A stretch of DNA of 64,000 nt from Bacteroidales bacterium (GCA_026418905.1 JAOAAK010000018.1:1-64000); one strand, 5' to 3'; counted from the stretch's first letter, positions 8,573-18,126 are shown. The notes: a model not told the origin generated them from the letters alone. Numbers and translations: made by a program.

Positions 8573-9586
8573 TTAATGTTTTAAAAACTCTTTAATAAAA
8601 TATTCCCAAGCTCTCAATTCTTCTCTAGCAGGATATTTTCGAAAAGAAACCTTCCTTCCATCCATAGACTGAAGTAAGTTAAACACATAGTTATGTAAAT
8701 ATGCAATCCCATTAAAATTAATTAAATCGATCTTATCACGTGTTGTATGATACACGGGTGGCAATCCTGTAGTGAAATATAAAAAAGGAATATGGCGTTG
8801 ATAAAAACAGGCATGATCAGAAACATCCAAGGCGGCACCATATTTAGTTATAACATATTTTTTCTCGTTGAAAATGACAGTTTTCAAATCCATAGTATCC
8901 CAATATCTAGATGTAGACGTGCCGAAAATAAGAAAAGAATAACTGGAATCCCAGTTGAGTCTTCCCACCATATCGAAATTGAGATAAAAAGATATCCGAT
9001 CAAAAGGATAGATGTTTATCTCACAAAAATGATTTGAGCCCAACAATCCTAATTCTTCTGCTCCCCAAAAAGCAAACAAGTAATTGTAATTTGATAAATT
9101 TCGTTCTTTAATAGTTCGAGCAAGTGTTAGAACAAGAGCACAACCAGAAGCATTATCATCAGCACCATTCATGATTTCGAAAAGAGAATCTTTTCCTACA
9201 AAACCGATGTGATCATAATGAGCGCCTATAATTACCGTATATTTAGCCTTATTATCAAGGTATGCAATTACGTTGGCAGATGATATAGAATCATTAATGT
9301 TAAACAATTGTAAGTATCGATCTGTGCCGGGAAGAGGGGGTATATTCATCGCTTCAAGTTCACGTATAATATAATTAGCCGCTTTTCTCTCATAGATGGT
9401 TCCAGGACTTCGGCCTCGAAGACTATCGTGAGCCAGCACTGATAAATGCCTTACAATATCCCTATAAACATTACTGTCTAGTGTAACTTCAACTTGTGAA
9501 TAAGTCGTTAAAAAAACAAAAAGAAATAAAATCACGCCACTAAGGATATGAAATCCACTTAAGACCTTTCTCATGGGGAATTTCAA
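8573..9586 (-). CDS. Secreted M28 family zinc metallopeptidase
   Basis: This 337-residue protein has an N-terminal hydrophobic export signal (residues 13-31, ending TTYSQ) and an M28 aminopeptidase-type catalytic domain. Zinc ligands and catalytic residues are visible: GAHYDHIG (His), NGADDNASG (bridging Asp), GAEELGLLGS (catalytic Glu pair), LNFDMVGR (Asp) and PVYHTTRDKID (His). The family removes N-terminal residues or acts as glutaminyl cyclase or carboxypeptidase; the exact activity is not readable. The gene overlaps the kinase gene before it by 47 bases; a start at the second Met (9574) would shorten the overlap. It is the last gene of the run that begins with the C1 peptidase. Confidence 0.88.
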   Translation of the reverse strand: MKFPMRKVLSGFHILSGVILFLFVFLTTYSQVEVTLDSNVYRDIVRHLSVLAHDSLRGRSPGTIYERKAANYIIRELEAMNIPPLPGTDRYLQLFNINDSISSANVIAYLDNKAKYTVIIGAHYDHIGFVGKDSLFEIMNGADDNASGCALVLTLARTIKERNLSNYNYLFAFWGAEELGLLGSNHFCEINIYPFDRISFYLNFDMVGRLNWDSSYSFLIFGTSTSRYWDTMDLKTVIFNEKKYVITKYGAALDVSDHACFYQRHIPFLYFTTGLPPVYHTTRDKIDLINFNGIAYLHNYVFNLLQSMDGRKVSFRKYPAREELRAWEYFIKEFLKH

Positions 9587-10175
9587 TTAAAGAATATAAA
9601 AATTGATAGTCTTTTTCATTTTTTACAAAATCTATTCCCTTCATGTCAATTACTAAAATTGGAATATTTTGAATTTGTTTTAAAAGAGACAGATAACCTT
9701 GCTGTATGGATTCAAGATACGATTCAGAAATGTTTTGTTCGAATACTCTTCCACGTTGCAAAATTTGTTGCTTCAGTCTCGAAGGTGTAGTATAAAGATA
9801 AATGATCAAAGAAGGTTGAGGTACCTGTTGTGAAAGTATGAAAAAAAACTGCCTAAATACTTTTAGCTCATCAGAAGGAAGTGTATTTTCAGCAAAAACA
9901 AGTGACTTATAAAAACTATAGTCTGCTACCACAGATGGTTTAAACATATCGGGACGAAGCAATATTCTTTGCAACTGTTTGTAACGATTGGCTAAAAAAG
10001 ACAATTCTAACGGAAAAGCGAACCTTTCAGGATCAGCATAAAATTTGGCCAAGAAAGGATTGTCCTCAAATTCTTCTAAAATAAGTCGAGCATTAAGTTG
10101 ATGAGCAAATTTTTTCGCCAATGTAGTTTTTCCAGCTCCAATTCCCCCTTCAATAGTTATGTAAGTATAAATCAT
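9540..10175 (-). CDS. Deoxynucleoside kinase
   Basis: The 211-residue kinase phosphorylates deoxynucleosides for dNTP salvage. Visible are the P-loop EGGIGAGKTT near residue 9, EEFEDNPFL (substrate-binding Glu), DYSFYKS where other members have DRS, and the lid-type arginine block LQQILQRGR. The length fits the bacterial dNK family. I choose ATG at 10175, 2 bases after the folK stop; a GTG two codons earlier would give a 4-base overlap. Adjacency to folK is common in Bacteroidetes. Substrate preference (dA, dG, dC) cannot be told. Confidence 0.88.
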   Translation of the reverse strand: MIYTYITIEGGIGAGKTTLAKKFAHQLNARLILEEFEDNPFLAKFYADPERFAFPLELSFLANRYKQLQRILLRPDMFKPSVVADYSFYKSLVFAENTLPSDELKVFRQFFFILSQQVPQPSLIIYLYTTPSRLKQQILQRGRVFEQNISESYLESIQQGYLSLLKQIQNIPILVIDMKGIDFVKNEKDYQFLYSLIEIPHEKGLKWISYP

Positions 10176-10177
10176 AT

Positions 10178-10684
10178 TCACAAGCTTAATATCTCTGATT
10201 CTTTAACAACATGAGTATCTGGGCACATGGCAAGTAGTTCCCGAATTGTTTTTCTAAAAACAGGGTGAATGAATTGTGGAGCAATTTCATGCAGTGGAAG
10301 CAACACAAATTTACGTAAGTGAATGTATGGATGAGGAATAATAAGATTTCTTGATAAATATATCATATCATCGTAAAAAAGAATGTCAATATCCAATTCC
10401 CGATCGTCATAAACACCACACTTTAAGGAGTTTCTACCAGATTTTTGTTCAATTTTTTTAATTACATATAATAATTCAATCGGTGATAGGGTTGTCATCG
10501 TTCGACAACAATAATTGACAAAAGCCCTTCGAGAATCATATCCCCAAGGTTCAGTAATATATAGTCGACTACACCTTTTAATTCTTCCAACAAATTTACT
10601 GATAGATTGCCAAGAATTAGGTATGTTGACGTTAGGTTCGATGTTGGAGCCAATTGATAAAATTACATCATGATATTTTTTCAT
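10178..10684 (-). CDS. folK: HPPK, 6-hydroxymethyl-dihydropterin pyrophosphokinase
   Basis: The 168-residue enzyme transfers pyrophosphate from ATP to 6-hydroxymethyl-7,8-dihydropterin in folate synthesis. Family blocks are clear: ILSIGSNIEP at the N-terminus, SRLYITEPWG (pterin loop), NYCC in place of N(A/C)V, IEQKSGR, DRELDIDILFYDD (metal-binding Asp pair) and IPHPYIHLRKFVLLPL. I choose ATG at 10684; a TTG two codons upstream is less likely. It follows the glycosyltransferase stop by 18 bases. Confidence 0.95.
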   Translation of the reverse strand: MKKYHDVILSIGSNIEPNVNIPNSWQSISKFVGRIKRCSRLYITEPWGYDSRRAFVNYCCRTMTTLSPIELLYVIKKIEQKSGRNSLKCGVYDDRELDIDILFYDDMIYLSRNLIIPHPYIHLRKFVLLPLHEIAPQFIHPVFRKTIRELLAMCPDTHVVKESEILSL

Positions 10685-10702
10685 GTTCAAAATTAATGCT
10701 TT

Positions 10703-11695
10703 TTAATCAGTCATTTGATAAAAAAACTTTTTTCTTTTAATGAAATATAGCCACAATACTGATTTTCGAAAAACCATGTCAGGATAATGTTCAGAATTAA
10801 GATAGGATAAAGAAAATTTTTTCATCTTTCTTGCATCTTTTCTTGCTTTAATAATCTGTGTTGCGTGAACGAACTTGCCCTGAAAAACATACATCAAAAA
10901 AATAAGCATGTCAATGCACCATTTGATGAAAAAAATTTTTTTTTGTTCTCGCTGAGGTAAATTTTTGGAAAGCATTAACAAATTATTTCTAATATTGAGG
11001 TAAACTTTTCTCGGCGAGTTGTATGGAAGAGTTCCTCCCCCTACATGATAGACTATGCTATCAGGTATAAATCCTACTTTTTTCCCTCGAAGCCAAAATC
11101 TCCAGCATAGGTCAATTTCTTCTTGATGTGCAACAAAACGCTCATCAAATGCTCCAACCTCAAAAAAATCTTTTACTCTAATACACAACGCAGCCCCTGA
11201 AGCCCAGAAAATATCCACGTATTGATCATATTGTCCTCTGTCTTCTTCTACCGTCGAAAAAATCCGACCCCGACAAAAAGGAATTCCGTAACGATCCAAC
11301 ATGCCACCAGCAGCCCCAGCATATTCAAAGTAACTTTTTCGCTCATATGAAAGTATTTTAGGTTGACATGCAGCATAATCAGGATGGCCATTCATAAATT
11401 TTATCAATGGCTGTAACCAATTTTCAGCTGGTTCAATATCTGTGTTGAGTAATACAGCAAGTTCCTCTTTAACCTTTTTCAATCCACGATTGTAACCTCC
11501 GGCATAACCATAGTTTCTATCTAGTTCAATGACTTCGATCTCAGCAAAGCTACCCAGATATGTTAGGCTTTCATCTTGACTGCCGTTATCTATAACATAA
11601 ATACATGCATTTTTAGATCTTTCTATGACAACAGGCAAAAATTTCTTCAGCCATTTGGCACCATTATAGTTAAGCAACACAACTGCAATTTGCAT
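10703..11695 (-). CDS. GT2 family glycosyltransferase (rhamnosyltransferase-like)
   Basis: The 330-residue enzyme has a GT-A fold of the WbbL/rhamnosyltransferase type. N-terminal VVLLNYNG is followed by VIDNGSQD (nucleotide binding), ELDRNYGYAGGYNRG, LLNTDIEP (metal-binding Asp), WASGAALCIR and HQEEIDLCWR, with the catalytic-site Glu/Asp block. A hydrophobic helix near residues 263-282 suggests membrane contact. Donor and acceptor are unknown; surface polysaccharide or lipopolysaccharide assembly is the usual role. The start is 2 bases after the LysM gene's stop, so it is co-transcribed. Confidence 0.9.
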   Translation of the reverse strand: MQIAVVLLNYNGAKWLKKFLPVVIERSKNACIYVIDNGSQDESLTYLGSFAEIEVIELDRNYGYAGGYNRGLKKVKEELAVLLNTDIEPAENWLQPLIKFMNGHPDYAACQPKILSYERKSYFEYAGAAGGMLDRYGIPFCRGRIFSTVEEDRGQYDQYVDIFWASGAALCIRVKDFFEVGAFDERFVAHQEEIDLCWRFWLRGKKVGFIPDSIVYHVGGGTLPYNSPRKVYLNIRNNLLMLSKNLPQREQKKIFFIKWCIDMLIFLMYVFQGKFVHATQIIKARKDARKMKKFSLSYLNSEHYPDMVFRKSVLWLYFIKRKKFFYQMTD

Positions 11696-11697
11696 GG

Positions 11698-13467
11698 TTA
11701 TTTTTTCCAGAGATAAAAATTTTTCATTTCATAAAATTGTACACTGGAGTTGACCCATCCTCCCTTGCCTACACGAATAAAATTAAAAGATGTCGACAAA
11801 AGTTTCGACTCATTTATCTTATCCATACAATCAAAGTAGCATTCGCCGTATTCTTTCATGATTTTCGTAAAAAATATAGCCATGTCATAACCTAAAAAAG
11901 CTTTTCTGCCAGGATCCGCACCGAACATATCCTGAAATTTCTTAACAAAAGAATTTACTTCATATTGATTGTAATCTATAAACTGAGAACTGAAAAAATG
12001 AATATTGAATTTTTCCATAATATCAAATTCAACAAACTCAAAATCCAGCCATGTAGGTAAGCCAAAGACTACAATCTGATATTTGTTATAAGATTCAAAC
12101 ATTTGCCTCAAAAATTCTTTCACAAAAAATTCGTTGTTAGCCATCAGTATAACCACATTCTCTTTTTGAGAGTTTAACTTAGAAAAAACTGCAGAATTGT
12201 GCATCTGATTCAAATTCACAGTAGTAATAGGGATCAAGCTCTGTTGAGCAAGTTCTTGAAATAATTTTCCTATTTCGACAATATTTTCATCTCCTTTATA
12301 CGCAAAAATAATATTTGACTGGTTGTGATTGCTATCAAGATAGGATAAAAGAGCTTCAAATTGGAGATTTATGGGTGTCAAGAATTGAATCAAGTGAGAA
12401 TTGTTTTCCGCTAATGTTTCATTACGATCAACATGACAAACCACAAAAAAAGTGTTTTTCAAGTAATCGTTTTCTAAAATCTTATCATTTTGCTCATGAT
12501 TCAATAAGGAAATGACAAGATCTGACTTGTCAACAGATTTTTCTTTCAAAATTTCTAGTAAATTGAGAGTATCATTACCTAATGTTAAGACCTTAATCGT
12601 ACACGAGTTATCAAAAGATGAAAAAGAATCCAAAGCAAGTCTAAATCCTTGATAAAATTCAACATACTCAAATTCAGCCGGTTTTTCCCAATCCTCGTTT
12701 TCTTTTGGAATAGGATAAGAGAAAGGTTTAGAAGGAAGCGGAAGTAAAATGGTGATTTTAAACTTTACTGGATGATGAACTTTTGTACATTTACACTTAT
12801 CTTGTGTTTGTGTTGTTTTTTGATTTCCTAAGGGTACTTTTATCTTTTGCCCAATCCTGATTTGAGCATCAATCTCAGGATTTAATTTTTTAATTTCATC
12901 AACTGTTGTCTGGTATTTTCTAGCGATAGAAAACAACGTTTCTCCTTGAGAAACCTCGTGAAAAATAACTTCATTTTGTTGCTGAGCTTTTTCAGTTTGC
13001 TTTGTCGATTTGACATATCTAGGAGTTAAAAGTACTTGCCCATCTTTAAGAGCATTTTCGCTGACATCTGGATTAAGAGCTTCAAGAAATTGAACTGAAA
13101 TATTATGCTGTTTTGCAATCTTGTAATATGTATCACCTTTTTTTACAGTGTAGTAATCGACTAAATAAATGTTATCTCCAGCAATTAAAACAGAACCCTT
13201 TGGAGGCGATATTACGGCAGGTATGAGAAGATTTTGACCCTCTTTGATATCTTTGTTCTGTAAATTATTTGTTCTTAAAATATCGTCTATTTTTACTCCA
13301 TAACTTTTGGATATGCTGTAAAGGGTTTGCTTTTTCTGAACGATATGTTTGTAGAAAAGTTTCCCAGCAGCAAAAAAAAGTGTATCTGACATGGATACAA
13401 CTCCCTGTGCCTGTATTAGATGACAAATAACTAATAAAAAAAATAAACATGAGAATTTTTTATTCAT
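11698..13467 (-). CDS. LysM-repeat protein fused to a type 1 periplasmic-binding-like domain
   Basis: This 589-residue protein has a signal peptide (MNKKFSCLFFLLVICHLIQAQ) and three LysM domains in the first 220 residues, each with a Tyr/His-V-(K/S)-x-(K/G)-(Q/D/E)-T start (IVQKKQTLYSIS, TVKKGDTYYKIA, EVSQGETLFSIA). Then comes an alpha/beta region of about 350 residues resembling amino-acid ABC transporter substrate-binding proteins or type 1 periplasmic binding folds (KITILLPLPSKPF...). LysM should hold it on peptidoglycan; the ligand of the C-terminal domain is unknown. I choose ATG at 13467 because the signal peptide starts there and it avoids overlap with guaA. The combination is typical of Bacteroidetes. 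Confidence 0.85.
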   Translation of the reverse strand: MNKKFSCLFFLLVICHLIQAQGVVSMSDTLFFAAGKLFYKHIVQKKQTLYSISKSYGVKIDDILRTNNLQNKDIKEGQNLLIPAVISPPKGSVLIAGDNIYLVDYYTVKKGDTYYKIAKQHNISVQFLEALNPDVSENALKDGQVLLTPRYVKSTKQTEKAQQQNEVIFHEVSQGETLFSIARKYQTTVDEIKKLNPEIDAQIRIGQKIKVPLGNQKTTQTQDKCKCTKVHHPVKFKITILLPLPSKPFSYPIPKENEDWEKPAEFEYVEFYQGFRLALDSFSSFDNSCTIKVLTLGNDTLNLLEILKEKSVDKSDLVISLLNHEQNDKILENDYLKNTFFVVCHVDRNETLAENNSHLIQFLTPINLQFEALLSYLDSNHNQSNIIFAYKGDENIVEIGKLFQELAQQSLIPITTVNLNQMHNSAVFSKLNSQKENVVILMANNEFFVKEFLRQMFESYNKYQIVVFGLPTWLDFEFVEFDIMEKFNIHFFSSQFIDYNQYEVNSFVKKFQDMFGADPGRKAFLGYDMAIFFTKIMKEYGECYFDCMDKINESKLLSTSFNFIRVGKGGWVNSSVQFYEMKNFYLWKK

Positions 13468-13486
13468 GAAAAATAATTTTTCAATT

Positions 13487-15019
13487 TTATTCCCATTCGA
13501 TGGTGGAGGGTGGTTTTGAAGTGATGTCGTATACAACTCGATTAATCCCTTTTATTTCATTGACAATCCTTGTAGAAACTCTAGCAAGAAATTCGTTGGG
13601 TAAACGAGCCCAATCTGCTGTCATACCATCCCTTGATGTAACTGCACGCAAAGCAATAACTGATTCGTAAGTTCTCTCGTCACCCATCACTCCAACAGTC
13701 TGAACAGGTAAAAGTACGGCGAAAGCCTGCCAAACTTGATCGTACAATTCTTCTTTTTTAAGTTCATCTATAAAAATAGCATCAGCTTCTTGTAAAAGCT
13801 CGATTCTCTCTTTGGTTACTTCACCAATTATACGGATTGCTAATCCAGGCCCTGGAAAGGGATGTCGATTCAAAATACCATCAGGCAATCCAAGTTCTTT
13901 TCCTACTTTTCTAACTTCATCCTTAAAAAGATAACGAACCGGTTCAATAAGTTTAAGATTTATCCTAGATGGCAAGCCTCCAACGTTGTGATGACTTTTG
14001 ATAGTTTGAGAAGGGCCTGCCACCGATACACTTTCGATCACATCAGGATAAATAGTACCTTGCACGAGAAAATCAACATCTTTGAGCTGTTTAGCTTCCC
14101 TCTCAAAAACTTCATAGAAAATACGACCAATGATTTTGCGTTTTTGTTCGGGATCGGTTATCCCATGAAGAGCCGATAAAAATTCATGACAGGCATCTAC
14201 GCCCTTGACGTTAATACCTAGCGAATGATAAGTATTAAGAACACTATCAAACTCGTTCTTTCTCAATAGACCATTATTAACAAAGATGGAATGCAAGCGG
14301 TCCCCAATGGCTCTAGTAACCAGTGCAGCAACCACTGAACTATCTACCCCACCAGATAGGGCCATAACAGCATGTTTCCCATTGGTTTGTTGACGGATCT
14401 TTTGAATGGCATCTTCAATAAAAGAAGCAGGAGTCCAATCTCTCTTGCATTGACAAATGTTGAGAAAATTATGGATAAAGGTTTTGCCTTGGGAAGTATG
14501 ATAAACCTCTGGATGAAACTGAACACCATAAATACGACGGGATGGGACTTCATAAGCAGCTACACGTATAGATTCTGTACTACTAAGCAAGCGAGCTTCT
14601 GGAGGTAGTTCAACAATGGTATCACTGTGACTCATCCATACCTGTGTTCCAGGCTCTATTCCATCAAAAAGTGGATGATCATAAGAAAATGTAGCAAGCC
14701 GTGCCCGGCCATATTCCCTCTTTTCACTTGCTTTTATTTTACCACCTAGTAAATAAGCCATCATCTGTGCTCCATAACAAATCCCCAATATGGGTACACT
14801 TGGAATTAAGCTTTCTAGTCTAATTATTGGAGCCTCAGAATCATTCACCGAATATGGACTTCCGCTTAAAATAATTCCTTTGATATTGTACCTAGATCTA
14901 AACTCATCATAATCGACATTCCACGGAAAAATCTCACAATATACACGATGTTCCCTAACAATCCGAGCTATGAGTTGAGTGTACTGGCTTCCAAAGTCTA
15001 GAATCAAAATAGCATCCAT
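13487..15019 (-). CDS. guaA: GMP synthase (glutamine-hydrolysing)
   Basis: The 510-residue enzyme makes GMP from XMP, ATP and glutamine. The N-terminal class I amidotransferase has C81 in GICYGAQ and the His/Glu pair in FHPEVYHT. The ATP-pyrophosphatase domain has LSGGVDSS near residue 222, and the C-terminal dimerisation domain ends with the classic [13 protein letters not shown]. Length and motifs are complete. Its ATG overlaps the TAA of the C1 peptidase by one base. With hpt and adenylate kinases elsewhere in the window it covers the purine nucleotide steps. A LacI/PurR-like palindrome lies upstream of the operon at 16251-16264. Confidence 0.98.
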   Translation of the reverse strand: MDAILILDFGSQYTQLIARIVREHRVYCEIFPWNVDYDEFRSRYNIKGIILSGSPYSVNDSEAPIIRLESLIPSVPILGICYGAQMMAYLLGGKIKASEKREYGRARLATFSYDHPLFDGIEPGTQVWMSHSDTIVELPPEARLLSSTESIRVAAYEVPSRRIYGVQFHPEVYHTSQGKTFIHNFLNICQCKRDWTPASFIEDAIQKIRQQTNGKHAVMALSGGVDSSVVAALVTRAIGDRLHSIFVNNGLLRKNEFDSVLNTYHSLGINVKGVDACHEFLSALHGITDPEQKRKIIGRIFYEVFEREAKQLKDVDFLVQGTIYPDVIESVSVAGPSQTIKSHHNVGGLPSRINLKLIEPVRYLFKDEVRKVGKELGLPDGILNRHPFPGPGLAIRIIGEVTKERIELLQEADAIFIDELKKEELYDQVWQAFAVLLPVQTVGVMGDERTYESVIALRAVTSRDGMTADWARLPNEFLARVSTRIVNEIKGINRVVYDITSKPPSTIEWE

Positions 15020-16203
15020 TACAATTTCAGTTTTTTCCTAATATCAGTTGGGATGACATCTTTATGAACCATGATATCTGTAGTTTTCATAAGAACAAAC
15101 GTACGTGAAGCATAAAGATAACCTTTGTACTTACCTGTTTCAGCCCAACTATTTTTCACTTTGTAATACACGTTACCACGTTCATCTTTAGCTATACCTA
15201 CAATATGCATGCCATGATCATCTGTGGTTTGGTAGTTATCGAACCATTTCTGACGTAATTCAACTGAAGGTTTCATTTCAGGAATGTATGTTTCAAAACT
15301 ATACAGTTGCTTTCTTTTTTCTTCCTCGCTAAGTTTTTCCCATCTCTCGCGCTCAGAGCCAGTGAGATCCTCACGTTTTTCATCTGGTAAAATGGCCAAT
15401 CCATTTTTCCAGCTAAAACTTTTTTCAGAAACATCGCTTGCCCATGCAACGGTATATCCTTTCTGCAAGGCGTTGTCAATAATTGTTGCTAAATCATTCA
15501 ACGAAACATTGTAAACTATATCATGTAGCCAATTATCTGGCAGCTCAAACACAAAGCTGGTATAATAAGGATGATGAGTAAAAGAGGTGATTTCCACGTA
15601 ATCATCCCAATTCAACCCCAAGCTTGCTGCAAAAGACTGTGGAGTATATTTTTTCCCTTTGTATTCAAATTCCTGAGGAACTTTTCCAAAATAAGCATCT
15701 AATATACCATTGAATCCGTTAATCCAGGCTGTGGATAGTTGTTGCCCCGGATTTTTCACAATTGCCTCAACATATGCTTTGAGCACTTCATCCAATTCTC
15801 TATGATCAAATTTATCCGTCCCGTAATTAAGACCGGGATAAATTTCTTCTGGAACAATTCCATATTTTTTAATAATAAAAATGACATCGTGAAAAGCACC
15901 ACCAGCACCAAAATTAACTTTGCCTTGAAATCGGACATACCGAATAGCTTTTTCAAGATATGCGAATCGTATGATAAAAGCTTCCGACAGATTATATTCT
16001 CCTTTTCCAACTCTCAAAATCTCCGATTCAACAAAGGAAAGGCCTGAAAAGCTCCAACATGTTCCAGATTTATACTGATCCTTGATGGAAGTATGAGCCA
16101 AAACTTTTTCGTCTTTAATAACATAAACAGAATCTTTACCTTGAGAAAGACCTATCAACGTGTGGGTCAAAATAACCAACAAAGAAAATAAACACTTTTT
16201 CAT
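15019..16203 (-). CDS. Exported C1 family cysteine peptidase (bleomycin hydrolase / PepC type)
   Basis: The 394-residue protein has a signal peptide ([21 protein letters not shown]) and a papain-like C1B peptidase domain. The oxyanion Gln and catalytic Cys are in [12 protein letters not shown] (Q43, C49), the catalytic His in DDHGMHIVG and the Asn in [10 protein letters not shown]. The layout matches aminopeptidase C / bleomycin hydrolase, normally cytoplasmic hexamers; export is the variant common in Bacteroidetes. It is the first gene of a seven-gene run and has its own -7 box at 16215-16222. Confidence 0.9.
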   Translation of the reverse strand: MKKCLFSLLVILTHTLIGLSQGKDSVYVIKDEKVLAHTSIKDQYKSGTCWSFSGLSFVESEILRVGKGEYNLSEAFIIRFAYLEKAIRYVRFQGKVNFGAGGAFHDVIFIIKKYGIVPEEIYPGLNYGTDKFDHRELDEVLKAYVEAIVKNPGQQLSTAWINGFNGILDAYFGKVPQEFEYKGKKYTPQSFAASLGLNWDDYVEITSFTHHPYYTSFVFELPDNWLHDIVYNVSLNDLATIIDNALQKGYTVAWASDVSEKSFSWKNGLAILPDEKREDLTGSERERWEKLSEEEKRKQLYSFETYIPEMKPSVELRQKWFDNYQTTDDHGMHIVGIAKDERGNVYYKVKNSWAETGKYKGYLYASRTFVLMKTTDIMVHKDVIPTDIRKKLKL

Positions 16204-16214
16204 AAGTTTTTTTG

Positions 16215-16222
16215 CAAAAATA
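16215..16222 (-). promoter_or_regulatory. Putative -7 promoter box for the C1 peptidase-guaA operon
   Basis: Minus-strand TATTTTTG ends 11 bases before the ATG at 16203. The 14-bp palindrome at 16251-16264 lies about 30 bases further upstream, near where a -33 region and an operator would be. Confidence 0.5.
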
Positions 16223-16250
16223 GAAAAATCTACTTGAAACCTGCTTGGAA

Positions 16251-16264
16251 AGAAAACGTTTTCT
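16251..16264. promoter_or_regulatory. Perfect 14-bp palindrome AGAAAACGTTTTCT, possible operator
   Basis: The sequence is its own reverse complement and has the AAACGTTT centre typical of LacI/GalR-family operators, including the enterobacterial PurR box. It lies 47 bases upstream of the C1 peptidase start, and the second gene of that operon is guaA. A regulatory role is inference; no regulator gene is in the window. Confidence 0.35.
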
Positions 16265-16290
16265 ATATGATTACAAGCTTAATAGTAAAA

Positions 16291-16308
16291 AAATAGTATA
16301 AACTATTT
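16291..16308 (-). terminator. Possible weak intrinsic terminator at the end of the YwqK-repeat gene
   Basis: On the minus strand a 7-bp perfect stem (AAATAGT/ACTATTT, 4-base loop) begins inside the TAG stop codon and runs straight into a stretch of seven T residues. The stem has only one G-C pair, so strength is doubtful. Confidence 0.35.
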
Positions 16309-18111
16309 CTGGTTTTCTTCTTGTGGTTGAGCAAACCATTCTTTGATTTTCTTTCCATTGCTATCAAACATGATTTTTCTGATAATTTTTCCCTGATCAT
16401 CATAATACACCCATTGACCCACCTTCCTCACATCCTGATAATAACCAGTAAAGCATATATTGCCATTGGGATAATATTCAATAATTTTACCATCAGGTCT
16501 CCCTTCCTTAAACATTTGCTCGCGTAAAAGTGCACCGTATTTATCGTAAAACTTCCACTTGCCTGTTTTAAGGCCATTTTCATAAAAGCCTTCTTCGACA
16601 GGCTTGCCTGTTTCTCCATATTCAACACAATATCCATGTTTTACTCCATCCTTATAATTCCTTTCATACAATAAACTTCCATCAGGAAGATAAAACTTAT
16701 CAAAACCATTTCTCAAACCTTGTTTATAATTAGTCTCATATTTTAATTTTCCATCAGGGTAATAGCCTTTCCATGGTCCATCCATTTGGCCATTTTTAAA
16801 ATAACCATCGTTTTCAATTTTTCCGTTTCTGTACCAGCTCTGCCAATGCCCTTCTTCTCGATCGTTTACGAAACTTCCTTCACGTTGCTTTTCGCCTGTT
16901 TCATACCATGCTGTCCAAACCCCCTCTCGTTTTCCCATCACATAATTCCCTTCTCTCCATTTTTCACCTGTTTCATAATAGTACGTCCATTTTCCATCCA
17001 GCAATCCATTTTTAAAATAACCTATGCTACCCAATTTACCAGTGGGATGATAAAAACGCCATAAACTATCATGCTTATCCATTTTCATCTTTCCTTCCAT
17101 TTCCACTTTTCCATTCTCATACCACCACGTAGCCCATCCGTGTAAGGAATCCAAATGGTAAACTCCCTCGAAACGTTTCTGTCCTTCCCGATACCATTCT
17201 TGGCTTTTCCCTTCTCTCATTCCTTCGATATAAAAAGTACGTTCCTTTAGCTTACCATTGCTGTAGAAAGCTTCGTAAAGGCCATTCTTTTTTCCGTTCA
17301 CGTGGGTATATTTTTCTGCCACTTGACCATTTTCGTACCACGAAACACAAGGTCCATTTTCCATGGAAATTTCTTTCCATGGTTTCCCTGATTCGTAGAA
17401 ATATTTCCATGTTCCTATTTTCTTACCTTTCTCATATTGACCGATAATGGCCACCTGCCCACTACTGTGAAAAATTTTATAAACACCATGCAAAGTGTCG
17501 TTAAGGTAGTTAGCCTCTTCTATTTTATTACCAAGTTTGTCATACTGAACATACAAGCCATTACGTTTTCCATTTTTAACTGTCCACTCTTCAATTTTAA
17601 CACCAGCAGTGTCGTAGATTTCAACTGGTCCGTTTTCCATGCTAATTTTTTTCCAGAGTCTCCCATTAGGGTACCAGTAATTCCATTCGCCTACTTTTTC
17701 TCCTTCCAAGTAAAATTGTACAGCCTGAGCTTTTCCATTTTCATAAAAATATTCCCACATTCCATCCATTTTCCCGTTTTTCACGTAACCTTTAAATTCG
17801 ATCTGAGATGGATAAGTATAATAAGCTATAACTTCTCCGTTTTCTTTTGCTTCTATCTTATATAGCATTCCGGAAGGGTAATAGAATTTCCAAATGCCTG
17901 ATTCTTTTCCAAACTGGTATTGTCCTTCCGCTTTAAGAACACCAGTTTCATAAAAATACTCATATTTCCCATGACGTATACTATCAGATGTCATTTGATA
18001 TTTCATTCTGATTTGTCCTGAAGGATATTTCTCAATGCAAGTAATTAATTTCTGTGAATGTAAATAATCAGCGATGGTAATGAAACAAATGAGAACGTAA
18101 AACTTTTTCAT
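16303..18111 (-). CDS. Large exported YwqK/MORN-like repeat protein
   Basis: The 602-residue protein has a signal peptide (MKKFYVLICFITIADYLHS) and then almost only 22-24-residue repeats of the YwqK type, with pattern G-x-W-x-x-Y/W-Y-x-x-G-K-x-x-x-E-G-x-Y-x-x-G-x-x-x. I count roughly twenty-two. A larger unit of 92 residues (four repeats) is duplicated: the odd SMENGP element recurs at residue 157 and at residue 249. The repeats should form a long beta-rod. The family name 'antitoxin' comes from Bacillus YwqK, but long exported Bacteroidetes members have no shown antitoxin role. No T9SS sorting domain is seen at the Gln-rich end (QPQEENQK). I choose ATG at 18111; an alternative start six codons upstream runs into the region of the -7 box. 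Confidence 0.85.
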   Translation of the reverse strand: MKKFYVLICFITIADYLHSQKLITCIEKYPSGQIRMKYQMTSDSIRHGKYEYFYETGVLKAEGQYQFGKESGIWKFYYPSGMLYKIEAKENGEVIAYYTYPSQIEFKGYVKNGKMDGMWEYFYENGKAQAVQFYLEGEKVGEWNYWYPNGRLWKKISMENGPVEIYDTAGVKIEEWTVKNGKRNGLYVQYDKLGNKIEEANYLNDTLHGVYKIFHSSGQVAIIGQYEKGKKIGTWKYFYESGKPWKEISMENGPCVSWYENGQVAEKYTHVNGKKNGLYEAFYSNGKLKERTFYIEGMREGKSQEWYREGQKRFEGVYHLDSLHGWATWWYENGKVEMEGKMKMDKHDSLWRFYHPTGKLGSIGYFKNGLLDGKWTYYYETGEKWREGNYVMGKREGVWTAWYETGEKQREGSFVNDREEGHWQSWYRNGKIENDGYFKNGQMDGPWKGYYPDGKLKYETNYKQGLRNGFDKFYLPDGSLLYERNYKDGVKHGYCVEYGETGKPVEEGFYENGLKTGKWKFYDKYGALLREQMFKEGRPDGKIIEYYPNGNICFTGYYQDVRKVGQWVYYDDQGKIIRKIMFDSNGKKIKEWFAQPQEENQK

Positions 18112-18126
18112 AAAATCAGTTTGGAA

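Noticed and set aside
9540-9586. 47-base overlap of M28 peptidase and deoxynucleoside kinase genes as a sign of error
   Set aside because: Both proteins are complete at this junction, and choosing the second Met of the peptidase shortens the overlap to 35 bases; overlaps are common in this window.
10688-10695. TAATTTTG on the minus strand just before folK
   Set aside because: The box ends only 3 bases before the folK ATG, and the gene lies inside a tight operon. A transcript from it would start at or inside the start codon, so I take it as chance in AT-rich DNA.
16303-18111. Periodic DNA pattern that could be taken for a CRISPR-like array
   Set aside because: The period follows coding repeats of 22-24 codons in a single open frame; the repeats are degenerate and there are no spacers.
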